This document shows positions 51,481 to 63,838 of a stretch of 64,000 nucleotides of DNA, piece by piece (position 1 is the stretch's first letter; every line of letters starts with the position of its first letter). This DNA is from Maea johnstoni (lineage: Eukaryota; Annelida; Polychaeta; Spionida; Magelonidae), in contig OZ012685.1 of assembly GCA_963942565.1 (NCBI GenBank), forward strand, positions 17,611,434 to 17,675,433, given 5' to 3'. The notes beneath the pieces are model-generated. The model saw only the letters and a program-made list of their open reading frames with translations. It searched no databases and was not told the origin of the DNA. Both the position numbers and the translations under genes were made by a program.

Positions 51481-52418
51481 TTCATATAACCAACAAACAA
51501 ACAAACAATGGCTGACAAGGAAAATTCACCACCTCGTAAAAAAAACAGGTTTCTGTGTAAATTCAATCACAAAATTGCTTGAGAATATTCTGAAGTTCTG
51601 AGGAGCAAAAAAGTTGTTCCTTTTGCTTACTGTGTGGCATGTATCCAACATCATACAATTGAATATTTACTAATTTAACATAGAGCAACCAATTAATACT
51701 GTTATATTTAAATTACTGTAAATCTTAGTGTTAGGGTTGAAAGAGAAGCCAAATCCGAGCAATTAGCTTTGATTCAAAAAAAAAGTTTTTTTTTGATTTT
51801 ATGATGTGCTGAAAATGGAAGTATTAGATCAAAGTAAGTGTTGTTATGATATTTTCAGTTCAAAAGCTATCTCTGTGTGTTTTTCATAACTGTGAATATG
51901 TCATCATACTGCATTAGTGTAATCTGCTACATAAGATAAGTTATTTCATTAGCATATCTGTATGGTTACCAATTTGCCCACTCCTGTGAAATATAATAGC
52001 CCACTCCTAAGCTAAACAATTTACCTGACCCCTGGTGGCTAGGATTGGAACTTAACAGAATGCCGCCAAATAGGCCCCAACTGTGATCCACATGAAATCT
52101 CCTGATTTTGGGTAGTTGAATGTTGAAAGGTATGTAAGTGTGACAGGTCCAGACAATACTTGTCAAGTACATATATGTGCACACTGATCCAGATATTAAA
52201 GGGTTAAGACATGTGTCATACCAGAATGATAAAATATTTTGCAAACTCTAACAGAAAATGAATTGGTCTTATGAACTGCTTGTAACCTATTAAGACATAC
52301 ATTTCTAGAAATATCCAAGGGTTCTAATAACAGGAGTAGCAACATTTACTGCTCACCGAAATAAGAAAACTGAGTGAATGAAATGTCTGGACAGTTGAAA
52401 TACGGAAAAATGACTTAC

Positions 52419-52498
52419 TTGGTTTCTGGAATTTTCTTAAAAGTGTAATAGACACTATGTAAGAACTCTCTAGGGATACCCTTGAGCCCTAATAATTT
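52419..52498 (-). CDS. SLC26A11: SLC26A11 exon, copy B of 40809-40888
   Basis: Identical to copy A over all 80 bases with the same splice sites. Confidence 0.9.
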
Positions 52499-52608
52499 CT
52501 GAAAAAGACCCAATAAAAATAAAATCCAACTTGAGGGCACACACTAGGCTTGGCATATTCTAAGCGAGTGAGCATAGTGAGTGAGGTAAGAAGACTTCAC
52601 ATCAATAC

Positions 52609-52850
<242 letters not shown>

Positions 52851-53313
52851 CTTGATTGACTGTATCTTTAGATAAAAAATGAAATATATGAAAATACAGT
52901 ATTATAACATAATATTTTGCTTTAAACATTACTGCATCTTGCCTTAAAATACACAACCAATTCTTTCTGTGTGTTTAAGGGTATTAGTAAAATGCATGCA
53001 AGAAATATCCAAAATATTCAAGCTGAAACAAATTCATTCGTTAAAAGCTCAAGAAAAATATTTTAAATAAAAAGTTTACCATTGATAGTAACTGCCCATT
53101 CACATATTGCTAGGATAAAAATGATACTGAATATTCTGGACTTGATATTTGTCTATCTAAGACAAAAATGGTGGATCAGAATTCTAGCCAGAGACTGGCA
53201 CCTTTAAAATTTCATTTCAAATATCAAACGGTATGATATATTAATCAACTTTTTTTAAATACAATAAACTTCGGTATTGTATCGCATAAATATCCTTGAT
53301 ACTAGCTCCCTAC

Positions 53314-53399
53314 CTTTACTTGTCCAAAGGCAATGGTGATTGCTGCAGCGGAGGTGAAGCCATTGATCACCGGGTAGGATATAAAATCAACCAAGAACC
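53314..53399 (-). CDS. SLC26A11: SLC26A11 exon, copy B of 41572-41657
   Basis: One synonymous difference (Val GTG/GTA); encodes the same FISYPVINGFTSAAA segment. Confidence 0.9.
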
Positions 53400-53695
53400 C
53401 TGGAAAAAATAAAGCAGAAGTGAGTTCACTTACAGAGCAATGGAATCAAAGAGGGCTAAAAAATACTACTGCACACCCTCCAAAAATGTATTTGATTTGT
53501 TTCCAGGGCCATACATGCTATATATATATTTGTACAGGTTGATAGTATTCCAGTACATCAAATCTCATTTTAGGCACACCACTACATAAAACTGCTGTTT
53601 TAAGCACAAGAAGGAAAGAAATGTCTGTATTGCTGTCTAAACTGTTTCGATTGGTGACATAATTAGTAAAGAAAGCATAATAAAGTTAACCCATT

Positions 53696-53756
53696 CATAC
53701 CCGTATCAGCCAAAACTGCTACTAGTCAAGTAGATCTCCAGGTATGAAAGGGTTAA
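53696..53756. mobile_element. 61-bp TTAA mini-element
   Basis: TTAACCCATTCATACCCGTA ... CAGGTATGAAAGGGTTAA: little more than two inverted ends with TTAA on each side. It lies in a ~470 bp stretch (53613-54085) absent from copy A. Confidence 0.7.
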
Positions 53757-54102
53757 TAAGGATATCTATAGGGTTAGACACCAATAAGAATGAACCGGTG
53801 CGGTATCAATGAAACATGAAACAGTTTTTACAAGTAAATTTTGAAAAAGTTTACGGGACTAGTATCGTACAAATTATTGGTGTTCTTCCCTAAGATGTCT
53901 ACATGTATTTGGGAAAAACTGGATTTGAAAGTAAATGTGATTAAATGCAATCAAAGGCGTATATTATAGACATGGAAACCCTTGAACAGTGCAAATCTCT
54001 TCTCTGCCTTTCCCTAGGATCTACATGATAACCACAAAGCACTCTTCCTCTCTCAGGGAGAGAATCAGCCTCGCTTATGGCTCAACCATGATTAACGATT
54101 TC

Positions 54103-54440
54103 TTAACCAATTCACACCTGGTGTGCACTTATAGTCTGACAAATAAGGATAAATCTTGAGAAGGAAAAAATAATTTACGAAATATTTGTTGTTCCTGATG
54201 GGTACTTCTCCAAATATTTAAAAAATACTTTGCTATCTATGCATTGTGTCCTTTAGTCTGATGAATATGGAAATGCATTTTAAGAAGGAAGAAATAATTT
54301 GAGAAATATTTGATTGAATTAGCTGTTGTTCATGATGGGTATTACAATCCATCTTCAATTTTTTTTTTATCTTTTGCTATATTATGAATTTTGTCACAAG
54401 TTGTCAGATCATGTTTACACTTCAGGCATTAACGGGTTAA
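54103..54440. mobile_element. TTAA MITE family 2, copy B of 41886-42131, longer
   Basis: Same ends as in copy A but ~90 bp longer inside (extra GAAGAAATAATTTGAGAAAT...AGCTGTTGTTCATGATGGGT), so copy A carries an internal deletion. Confidence 0.75.
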
Positions 54441-54666
54441 CCAATTAATGCTTAAGAAATTCTCCTGAAACCGTTGTCTGGACCTTTGATACTTTTGATA
54501 ATAACTTTGAGATCAAGCATAAATTTGAAATTTTTTTGAAGGGGAGTTATTAGTTATCTTCTGATTTACATTCCTCCTTCAAATATTTTTTGAAAATTAC
54601 CTTTTTTTGGGATTTATCACCAACATAGTCAGACAGTTTAAGGTGGCACAGGCATGAATGGGTTAA
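54437..54666. mobile_element. TTAA MITE family 2, copy B of 42128-42354
   Basis: Shares TTAA 54437-54440 with the element to its left, as in copy A. Confidence 0.75.
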
Positions 54667-55579
54667 TGTCTACCTTGCCAGGAAGTCAGAGCAGCTGATA
54701 GTCAGCACTGACATCAATCATGGGGAGAGTGCAGCGGATGCTGCTGCTACTACTGCTGCTACTGCTGCTGCTGCTACTGATCAACACTGACTTCTAGGCT
54801 AGAAACTAAATCCACCCGTCTTACTACATATACAACAACAATCGCTCCAAGAGCTCACTACAAAGCCTCACATAAACTAAACATAATTGGATGTGATAAC
54901 ATGGAAATTGAATATTATTGATTGGAAGGTTTTACCTATATATTGTCATATACAGATTTAGGGGCATGTGTTTATCCATAATTCCTTGTTAACATGGATA
55001 CTGTGTAGCAAGGGTGATCTCTACAGGTGTAATGTATTGATGCCTCTTGTTGGAGGTGTAACAACCTGAATATGTTATTAAGACAAGAGGTGATAGATGA
55101 GACACAGGAAGGGGTAGATGCGATTTATTTCCACAGCGGAATAACAACACATTAACATGAATAGCACATTACTGGAGAATGTATAAAGAAAGATACAAAG
55201 AAATCTGATATTTTAGCAGAATCACTACACTCTCATTGATTCCTTTTGATAATGATAAACTCTCAGCCAATGGGGGATTGATAGAATATATAGAAAGAAA
55301 CAAATAATTTCTTTTTAAATTTTATTATATCATTTTTATTCTATTTAACTATCTATCATTACACTCCTGTCGATTCCTGCATGACTATAACAATTGCTCC
55401 TAAGGGATCAAATAAACCCCTCATATTTCAAGATCATAATTAGGTTACTGACAATCATCTAGCCATCAATACGTCTACTAACAGAAATGATGATGCTGTA
55501 TTGGCATCCTATCCTACTCTAAAGCAACCATAAAAGCTATGTTCACACAGAGCCACCAACCACAATAATTCTAATAAGA

Positions 55580-55792
55580 ATCGATTCCCAGAGAGTGTAG
55601 TCTGGATATCAGATACTTTGGACAATACCTTCAGAATTAAGAGTGATTTAAAAAAATATTTGAAGGAGAGTTTTAGGTTTTGTCCTGATCAAAATTTCTC
55701 CATCAAATATTTTCCTAAAATCGCTTTTGCCTGCAAGATTTCGTTACAATAGTCAGACTGCTTTTGGTCGCTGTGAGCATTAACGGGTTAAC
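55580..55792. mobile_element. TTAA MITE family 2, copy B of 43270-43481
   Basis: AGTGTAGTCTGGATATCAGA to GAGCATTAACGGGTTAA, same flanks as copy A. Confidence 0.68.
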
Positions 55793-56032
55793 ATGCAGAC
55801 TGCCTTATGTGCCTCTCTAATTGGCAAGCTGATCAGGAGACTTCATGGCAAGGGGCAACTTTTAAAGCTTTGCGAAATAATTTCACCATAAAACCGTCGT
55901 AACTGTGGCAACCTGACTAACTCAGGCGTGCAATTTGGATGACAATACGGGCCAGTATTGTTAGGTCATTTGAACCCTAATGTAGCCCTACCTGGCTAGT
56001 AGATATAAACCTTGGGAGACTGTGAACAGTCA

Positions 56033-56165
56033 GTGGCAACGCCTTAGACAACTTGGCCATCGGGGCAGACCCAAACCCAATGGGAACAACAGCTTTAAAT
56101 TCAGTTTATCTTTTCTCAAAAGATTGCTCTACTCATATCATGTGTATGCTTTTACTTTAGATGTT
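56033..56165 (-). mobile_element. SINE-like fragment present only in copy B
   Basis: GGCAACGCCTTAGACAACTT is the reverse of the Leu-like A box seen at 5948-5965. Copy A lacks this ~130 bp (CAGTG joins directly to TTAAAGGG). Confidence 0.45.
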
Positions 56166-57048
56166 AAAGGGTATTGCAATCTCCTTTCAAAACATAAGTT
56201 TTAGCTGTTATAATAAGGCATATCTAAAAATTCATCAACATAAACAAAACACATTTTGACTTCTTAATTTTCACCTGTTATGAAAGAGATATCATACCTT
56301 TTTTATGATATGTTATGAATTTGATTTTGATTTTTTGATGCGCTGAACATAACACAAGTGTTAAAATTGATATTATCAAACAGGTTGGTTTTGTTCAGCT
56401 GTTCTGTTTGTCAATAAAACAAAACACCTCTAACTAACTAACTATGCCCAAAGGCAGGCAGCAAGATATAGCTAGTACAACCTCCAGAACAAGCTGCATT
56501 TAGGCGTTGCACTATAATAACTAATCAAAACAGATTATTCATGATACAAGCATGACATTGCAAACTATAAAAAGGCCCCAACATCCGTTTTCTAAAGACT
56601 AAACAACTCTTAGAAGAAATACATGTAGTTCCAAATCCCTGAATAAATAAGGGTTCTTTAATTTCTTTGTACTTCAGTCATTTGTCAAAAAAGATACATT
56701 CCATCACTCAAATCGGAAATACTAGATAACAATTTAGTAATACTATGAAGATATAGCAAGCACAACCTCATGATCAAGCTAATCTGGGCTTAGCACCACA
56801 ATGACTACTCAAAACCAGTATTTTATGATTATACAAACATCCTTGCTGCACGCACTTGAACTGCACTGCAAAGTGATACTAATAGTGACCTATTTGTGAT
56901 TTGACAACACCCACAACTAATTAAAGCATAATGTGTTCCCACCTAGTGATTGATATTGGGAAATGAATGTGTGGGACAACTGAGTACAATATGGCCATGC
57001 AAAATATGTGAACTCAATTAAACACAGCAAACCATAACAAGGATAAAT

Positions 57049-57052
57049 GTAC

Positions 57053-57120
<68 letters not shown>
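57049..57120. repeat. (TA)n microsatellite (copy B)
   Basis: Counterpart of 44628-44744, shorter. Confidence 0.95.
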
Positions 57121-57822
57121 GGCCCAAACAGCTATTTTCTAAAGGCTGAAAAGCTCTTAGAAGAACTAGTTCCCTATCTCTAAATGAATAAAGGTTCTTC
57201 AATTTCTTTGCACTTCAGTCACTTATCAAAAAAGAATTTTTCCATCACTTGATCAACAACACTGTGTATATGAACTGTTTAAAGATAAAATTGACAGAAG
57301 CTAAATGTTTGTTCTTGTAAAAAGCATTTATCAAATGATACTAAGTCAGGAACTTGAGATTAAAATACTTCTCATGTTGAGGTTAAAGTTTATGAATTGC
57401 TTGTAGAGACTGCTCTCAAACCTAACAATACACATTTCAATGAGGATGTATTTTCCTTTAGATATCTTAAAGAAAGGTTAGAGTCCACTGAGTCGAACAC
57501 AGAACATGTTAACTATAAAGACACGATACACCATCTATAAGTCACTTGGTAACTGATAAATAGCTGAACACTATTGACCTATGTGGAATTTCAAGTGACA
57601 GCTCAAAGTTGATATGAAATATAATTTGAGGACTAACTGTATGTGCGCCTTGTGAACGACATGATTTAAATGGAAAATACCCTTGGTTAGAATAATTTGG
57701 TTTGATTTTAATCAAATGCAATTCCATTGTATGAATAAATCTGTATCATCCGAATCCATGATCTATATTCTCTTTTTTAAATTCTGGAGCCGTTCAAACA
57801 GACCTTTGAATTGAAACATATA

Positions 57823-58046
<224 letters not shown>

Positions 58047-58499
58047 GTGTAAACTAATGTGACCACCTATACTGCACCATCTATACTCATCAAACGAATC
58101 TAAGACGACAACTAAATATTACCAAAATAAAGTCCAAGACCACATCTAAAGAAAGATAAATGAAAAGAGGACAATGAAAACGCTGAAATATTAAAACCTT
58201 CAAACAAATTGTAAAGCTTTACAAGAAAATGAAACAGCAATATCAGTCCCATGGGGTTCAACACAAAATTTACCATTCAGGTAAGACATTAATCAAACTA
58301 TCAATATAATTTTGCCTATTAGCCCCCCCCCCCCCCCCCCCTCCAAAAAAAAGACTTTTTACTAGATAATATATTTCCCAATAAAGCATCTTTTGCAGAA
58401 TATTTGTGGATAAATAATGATTTGAACCCAATCATCAAATCTCTTCAAATCATATATTGTTTGCATTTAATTTTCAAATGCGTCATGGCTTCACAAAGC

Positions 58500-58850
58500 T
58501 TTTTCACCTATTCATGCCTCTAGCAGCCAAAAATGCCCGGGCTTTTTGGTAATACCTTTATGGTCAGATTATTTTTGGAAAATATTTGAAAAAAATCTTG
58601 ATCAGATTCCAATCCACAACTTTCCTTCAAAATATTTCATGAATATAAGCATATTTCAAAGTTATTTTCAAATGTATAGCAGGTCCAAATGAGATCTATA
58701 AGAGCCAAGAGCCTTAAATGGTAGCTTGTGTTTTTTATAACTGAATATACCGACTTAAAATAAAGATAACATTTACATTTATTTACAAGCAGGCATGAAC
58801 GGGTTCAAAGAAACATGCATACATGGGTTAACCAATTCATGCAACACTGA
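58500..58850. mobile_element. TTAA MITE family 2, degraded copy (also 46010-46161 in A)
   Basis: CACCTATTCATGCCTCTAGC to CAGGCATGAACGGGTTCAA, followed directly by TTAACCAATTCATGC. The copy A counterpart is cut by the gap. Confidence 0.6.
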
Positions 58851-59149
58851 GTTAGGGGGCATGAATACCTTAATATCTCAAGAAGAAAAGCAACATTTTA
58901 ACAACATTTGATGAAATATTGTGTGAAATGGCAACCGACTATAGATAGAGGGTGGCCCTACTGATTTCCTAATGATTATTTTGCATAATAATCATAGAGG
59001 CCAAAATTCCTAAAATTACAAAAAAAAATCTAAATTTCCGAGAATTTACGGTACATGATTTTCTAGTCAAGGTAATCCCTACACAATTGATCTTGACTTT
59101 TGAACAAAAACACATACTCCATCTTGTGATTCAAGCATGAAAAAACGAT

Positions 59150-59521
59150 GAAGTTAATTTATTGACAGTTTTTGTACGGGAATAATTTAGGTCTACATGA
59201 TTTCCTAGTCCAGGTAATCCTAGTAGCATCAATAGAATAGTTCGTTTGGACCAAAACACGTTCTTGAACTTGTAATTTAAGTATGAAAAACGATTTAGTT
59301 AATTTATTGACAGTTTTTGTACGGGAATAATTAGGTATACATGATTTCCTAGTCCAGGTAATCCTTATAGCATCAATAGAATAGTTTGTTTGAACCAAAA
59401 CACGTTCTTCAACTTGTAATTTATGTATGAAAAACTCTTTAGTTAATTCATTGACAGTTTTTGTCTGGGGATAGTTTAGGTGTACATGGTTTTCTAGTCC
59501 AAGAAAACCTTGTCGCCCCAA
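59150..59521. repeat. ~144-bp satellite, ~2.6 units (left of the foldback)
   Basis: TTGACAGTTTTTGTACGGGA, CATGATTTCCTAGTCCAGGT and ACCAAAACACGTTCTTGAAC recur with a ~144 bp period. As 144 is a multiple of three, the minus strand reads as a repeated 48-residue peptide; no gene is implied. The same unit resumes at 63839. Confidence 0.88.
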
Positions 59522-59639
59522 TAGTCCAGGCAAACTAGCGTTTTTCAAAAAACTAATTGCAACAGAATTTTTTTTGCCACAATGCAATTCTCTGAGGTCC
59601 CTAGACCAACATACTAAAAGTCCAGAAAAATCCCGGCAC

Positions 59640-60380
59640 GGGAAATATGCTAATTTGCATAAATCCAATATGGCCACCAAAAAATGAGAAATGGCCATAT
59701 CCCTGTGACCGAATCATGGTTTTAAGTCATGTAAAAACCTATACTAGGGTTTTCAGGTACACGGATTCATTTGGGATACCTTTCATAATTATTTTCATAT
59801 TAACTTATTTACATAAATCCAATATGGCCGCCAATAAATGAGAAATGGCTATATCTTAACAACCAATTCTCATTTTTGAGTCAGGAAAATTTCTGTCCTG
59901 AGATCTTTAAGTGCTAAAGGTCATTTAACATGTCTTTTAACATAGTCACTCAATCGGAAAATTTGCATATAATCTCAGCATGGGGAGATGCTAATTTGCA
60001 TAAATCCAATATGGCGGCCAACAAATGAGAAATGGCTATATCTTTGTAACCGAATCATGGGTCTAAGTTACGAAAAAACCTATCTCCGTAACCAAATCTT
60101 AGTTCCAAAAAATGGGAAAAACTTTACCACGGTTTTCAGGTACAAGGATTCATTTGAAATACCTTTCAAAACAATTATCTTGTCAGCTCATTTGCATAAA
60201 TCCAATATGGCCACTTGTAACTGAGAAATGGCTGTATCTCAGCAACACAATCTCATTTTTTTTAACCACAAAAATAGTTTGTATCCTGAGGTCTTATAGG
60301 TGCTAAAACTCATTTGAAATGTCTTTCAACATAATTATTTTGTTGGACATTTTCATAATCTCATCATAGGAAAATGCTAA
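59640..60380. repeat. Internal modules in the left arm (CATAAATCCAATATGG repeats)
   Basis: Within the left arm ATTTGCATAAATCCAATATG, then GAGAAATGGC.ATATC.., recurs at ~59650, 59812, 59993, 60190 and 60378 (~180 bp period, variable). The right arm carries the mirror set, so the tandem pattern predates the palindrome or was copied with it. Confidence 0.8.
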
Positions 60381-60482
60381 TTTGCATAAATCCGACATTA
60401 CATGGCATCCTATACATATTAGAAATGGCAATATTTCTGACACAACTGAAATTTTCGTCACAGGGTATATATCATGTGAGCA

Positions 60483-61015
60483 TACTGTTGACCAGTGATC
60501 TGAGCATGTATATTGAAACCCCCTACCAATTTGTACCTGCCAGGAGAAGGTGGTATTTAACACATCGCAAAAAAGGGGGAGGGGGTTCTGTTAAGGGTAA
60601 ACACATACTGTTGACCAGTGATCTAGACATATATATTGAAACCTCTATCCATTTCTAGCTACCAAGAGAAGGTGGCAAGCACTAGGCATATTGGGAGGGG
60701 ATTCTGTAAGGGTAAACACATACTGTTGACCAGTGATCTGGATATATATACAGGGGAACTTGGATATGACGGACCACTGTACGACGGATTTTGCATATGA
60801 CGGACCAATTTTCCTGGTCCCATTGAGTCTGTCATATCTAAGTTCACCTGTATCCCTATTAAAACCCTTACCCATTTCCAGCTACCAGGAGAAGTTGGCA
60901 AACACGAGGCATGATAGTGATTCAAAGGCGGTTGGGGGTGCATTCTGTAAGGGTAAACACTTATAGAAATACATCTGGATATGTATTTTAAAACCCCTAC
61001 CCATTAGGGGGGGGG
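60483..61015. repeat. ~120-bp tandem repeat, ~4 units
   Basis: CATACTGTTGACCAGTGATC, ATTGAAACCCCTACCCATTT, CTACCAGGAGAAGGTGGCA and CTGTAAGGGTAAACACATA recur in order. The third unit is interrupted by the 100 bp MITE at 60751-60850. Confidence 0.85.
60751..60850. mobile_element. TA-flanked MITE, short form of 51188-51362
   Basis: CAGGGGAACTTGGATATGAC / GTCATATCTAAGTTCACCTG ends, TA on both sides, 100 bp. The central part of the longer relative is deleted. Confidence 0.85.
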
Positions 61016-61850
61016 GGGGGCATACAGGGCCTGACCTGAACATTTTCAGACCAGCACAGATTTGGCTCCCAGGATTTAAATTTAAGAGCAAATACACCCT
61101 TATCATTTATGCATGCAGTGAGCTGGTAAAAGTGTGCCAAAAGTAAAGTGTCTAGGCTAGGGGGGTCTTGGGCATAAGTAGCCTAGATTTCTAGGCTGTC
61201 ATATGTATTTTTCTGTTACCAAACACCAAATAGTCTAGGTGCCACAGTGGTCAATTTAGCTTACACCTATCTCACCAGGGCAATAGAGGATCCTGTTTGA
61301 GTATGACTAAAACTTTTAGAGATCCGAGGATCAGGTGTGGCCATCTATCTACCATACCAGGAACTACACCACACTGCTTGGTCAGCACATAAGGGGATGT
61401 CAACTTTTTAGGGACTAGGAACCTAGTCTAGGGCATATGGTAAAATAAGAGGTGATAAAAAACATATAAAAACATTCTTAAAGTGCTCCAGTTGAGAATT
61501 GATGTCTATTCACAGAGTTTGCTCAGGTATACATTCAACATCTGGTGGCAAAATCACATGCTCCAGGGGCAAATGCCCCTAAGCAATCATCAAGTGTGTG
61601 CAAGGGTAAACACTGAATAAGCCTCAACCAATACATGTCTGTAATGCTCAAAAAAGACTGCCCATCTCAGTGATATCTCTCTAACAACAAAATCTTTCAA
61701 AAGCTGATTGAAGGAGAGATGTTATTGTAAAATCAACAACTATCCTTTAAATATAATGGGAAATCATGCTTTATCCCTAAGTTATTTTCGAAATCATCAC
61801 AGAATCAGAGGATGTTTATTCAGAGGAACCCTTGGCAGAATAGGGTTATA
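61016..61850. other. Foldback spacer, no gene seen
   Basis: Mostly unique sequence; a degraded TTAA-family-2-like segment (GCTGATTGAAGGAGAG) occurs near 61700. Confidence 0.55.
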
Positions 61851-61854
61851 CAGA

Positions 61855-62055
61855 GTTTGTACCGGTCCTGTCATCTTGGGAACGAATATGAAATGTGAGT
61901 GTGGTCCTGTTATCTGGGGAATGATTGAGAAATGAAAGTGCGGTCCTTTCATCTGGGGAATGACCATGAATTGAAGACATGGTCCTGTCATCTGGGGAAT
62001 TACTGAGAAATGAGGGTATATGGTCCTGTCATCTGGGGAATGACTGAGAAATGAG
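61855..62055. repeat. ~37-bp tandem repeat, ~5 units
   Basis: GGTCCTGTCATCTGGGGAAT followed by GACTGAGAAATGA recurs with small changes. Confidence 0.9.
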
Positions 62056-62655
62056 GGAAATCGATTATATCAAATACATCTGCAATACGCTTAACATTAA
62101 ATGTACCCTGTGTCAACAGTAGATGTTTACCCTTACAGGACCCCCTCCCCCCTTAAATCACTAGCAGGCCTTGGGTTTACCACCTTTTGGCACGTACAAA
62201 TTGGTAGGGCTTTCAATAAAAATGTTCAGATCACTGGCCAACAATACACTCACATGATATATACCGTGATGAGAGTTTCAATTACCAAAAAATTAGTGTT
62301 GAGCATCAGAAATATTGTCATTTCTTATATGTATAGGATACCAAGTTGGATTTACGCAAATTAACATTTTCCCATGCTGAGATTATCCAAATGTCCAAAG
62401 AAATAATTGTGTAGAAAGACATTTTAAATGAGTTATAGCACCTATAAGACCTCTGGATATAAACTTTTTTTTCGACTCGAAGATTAGATTTGGTTGCTGA
62501 GATATAGTCATTTCTCATTTATTTTACTGGCAACCATATTCCATTAATAGGCAACTGAGCACATAACTCTATTGAAAGGTATTTCAAATGAATCATTATT
62601 GTACTTGAAAACAAGTATGGATTTTCTCTCGACAAACCCTCATTTGTTACAGAGA

Positions 62656-62986
62656 TATAATGAGGATGGGGACAAAGTAGCTCAGTTGGATAGGTGTCGG
62701 ACTAGTAATCAGAGGGTCGCTGGTTCGATTCCCGGCCACTCCGGGCACTTTGGTCGTTCTTGGACAAAACAGTTTATTCCATATTGCCTCAGTCTACCCA
62801 ACTGCAAAATGGGTACCTAGCATAAATAAGGCAGTGCTTAGAGTGTGTGCGCTATATGCTGCCAGTTGCTCTGGAATATTCCCCGGGGGATTGAAATGGT
62901 TTCTGTATGTACAGTGCCTGCTAGGGGAGGACGGTCGTGTGAGCACTTCGGTGGATACAAGACTATAAACCGAATACCTTTATATA
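62656..62986 (+). mobile_element. tRNA-derived SINE (Thr-like head)
   Basis: GTAGCTCAGTTGGATAGG (A box/D-arm), GGACTAGTAATCAGAGG (anticodon loop, AGT) and GGTTCGATTCCC (B box), followed by a body with AACTGCAAAATGGGTACCTA and CTGCCAGTTGCTCTGG. It sits in the right foldback arm between GAGATATA and ACCATTTC, which adjoin in the other arm modules, so the insertion edges are clear. Confidence 0.8.
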
Positions 62987-63838
62987 ACCATTTCACATCT
63001 GTTGGTGGCCGTCTCGGATTTATGCAAATACATTTCTCATGCTGAGATAACGCAAATATCAAAATAATAATTGCACTGAAAGACATTTTAAATGAGCTTA
63101 AGCACCTAAAGACCTTAGGATACAAATATTTCTTGACTTAAATTTGGTTGCTGAGATATAGCCATTTCTCATTCGGTGACAGCCATTTAAGTTTTATGCA
63201 AATGAGCTTATTAGATAAATGCGTTGAAAGTTATTTCAAATGAGTCCTCGCACCTGAAAACCCTAGTATAGGTTTTTTCGTAACTTAGACCCATGATTCG
63301 GTTACAAAGATATAGCCATTTCTCATTTGTTGGCCGCCATATTGGATTTATGCAAATTAGCATTTCCCCATGCTGAGATTATATGCAAATTTTCCGATTG
63401 AGTGACTATGTTAAAAGACATGTTAAATGACCTTTAGCACTTAAAGAACTCAGGATAGAAATTTTCCTGACTCAAAAATGAGAATTGGTTGTTATTATAT
63501 GGCCATTTCTCATTTATTGGCAGCCATATTGGATTTATGTAAATGAGTTAATATGAAAATAATTATGAAAGGTATCCCAAATGAATCCTTGTACCTGAAA
63601 ACCCTAGTATAGGTTTTTACATGACTTAAAACCATGATTCGGTCACAGAGATATGGCCATTTCTCATTTTTTGGCGGCCATATTGGATTTATGCAAATTA
63701 GCATATTTCCCGTGCCGGGATTTTTCTGGACTTTTAGTATGTTGGTCTAGGGACCTCAGAGAAATGCATTGTGGCAAAAAAAATTCTGTTGCAATTAGTT
63801 TTTTGAAATGCCCATTTTTGGGCTAGATTGCCTGGACT

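Larger units (their letters stand above)
50496..52138. mobile_element. 1.64-kb composite insertion, only in copy B
   Basis: Interrupts the family-2 TTAA MITE that is whole in copy A (40346-40597). Ends CATACCTGTCAACTC and (inverted) CATACCTTTCAACATTC look like short TIRs; TAAGTG lies on both sides and may be a 6 bp target duplication. Also CCGATTTCAG/CTGATTTC near the left and CTCCTGATTTTGGG near the right. No transposase seen. Carries a SINE-like block and a TA-flanked MITE. Confidence 0.75.
59522..63838. mobile_element. Giant palindromic foldback element, ~1.1-1.7 kb arms
   Basis: The left edge TAGTCCAGGCAAACTAGC and right edge GCTAGATTGCCTGGACTA are inverted. Arms 59522-60615 and ~62105-63838 mirror each other: both contain CCACAATGCAATTCTCTGAGG, TTTGCATAAATCCAATATGG, GAAATGGCTATATC, GGTTTTCAGGTAC and GACCAGTGATCTGA in opposite orientation. 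CAATAG flanks both outer edges and may be a target duplication. The right arm is longer mainly because of a ~330 bp SINE. No transposase is visible. Confidence 0.82.

Noticed and set aside
59159-59698. 179-residue frame of 48-residue repeats
   Set aside because: 144 bp satellite with a period divisible by three; most likely non-coding.
62668-62745. A functional tRNA-Thr gene
   Set aside because: A and B boxes are good, but the anticodon and T stems do not pair properly and the sequence continues into a SINE body, so it is tRNA-derived.
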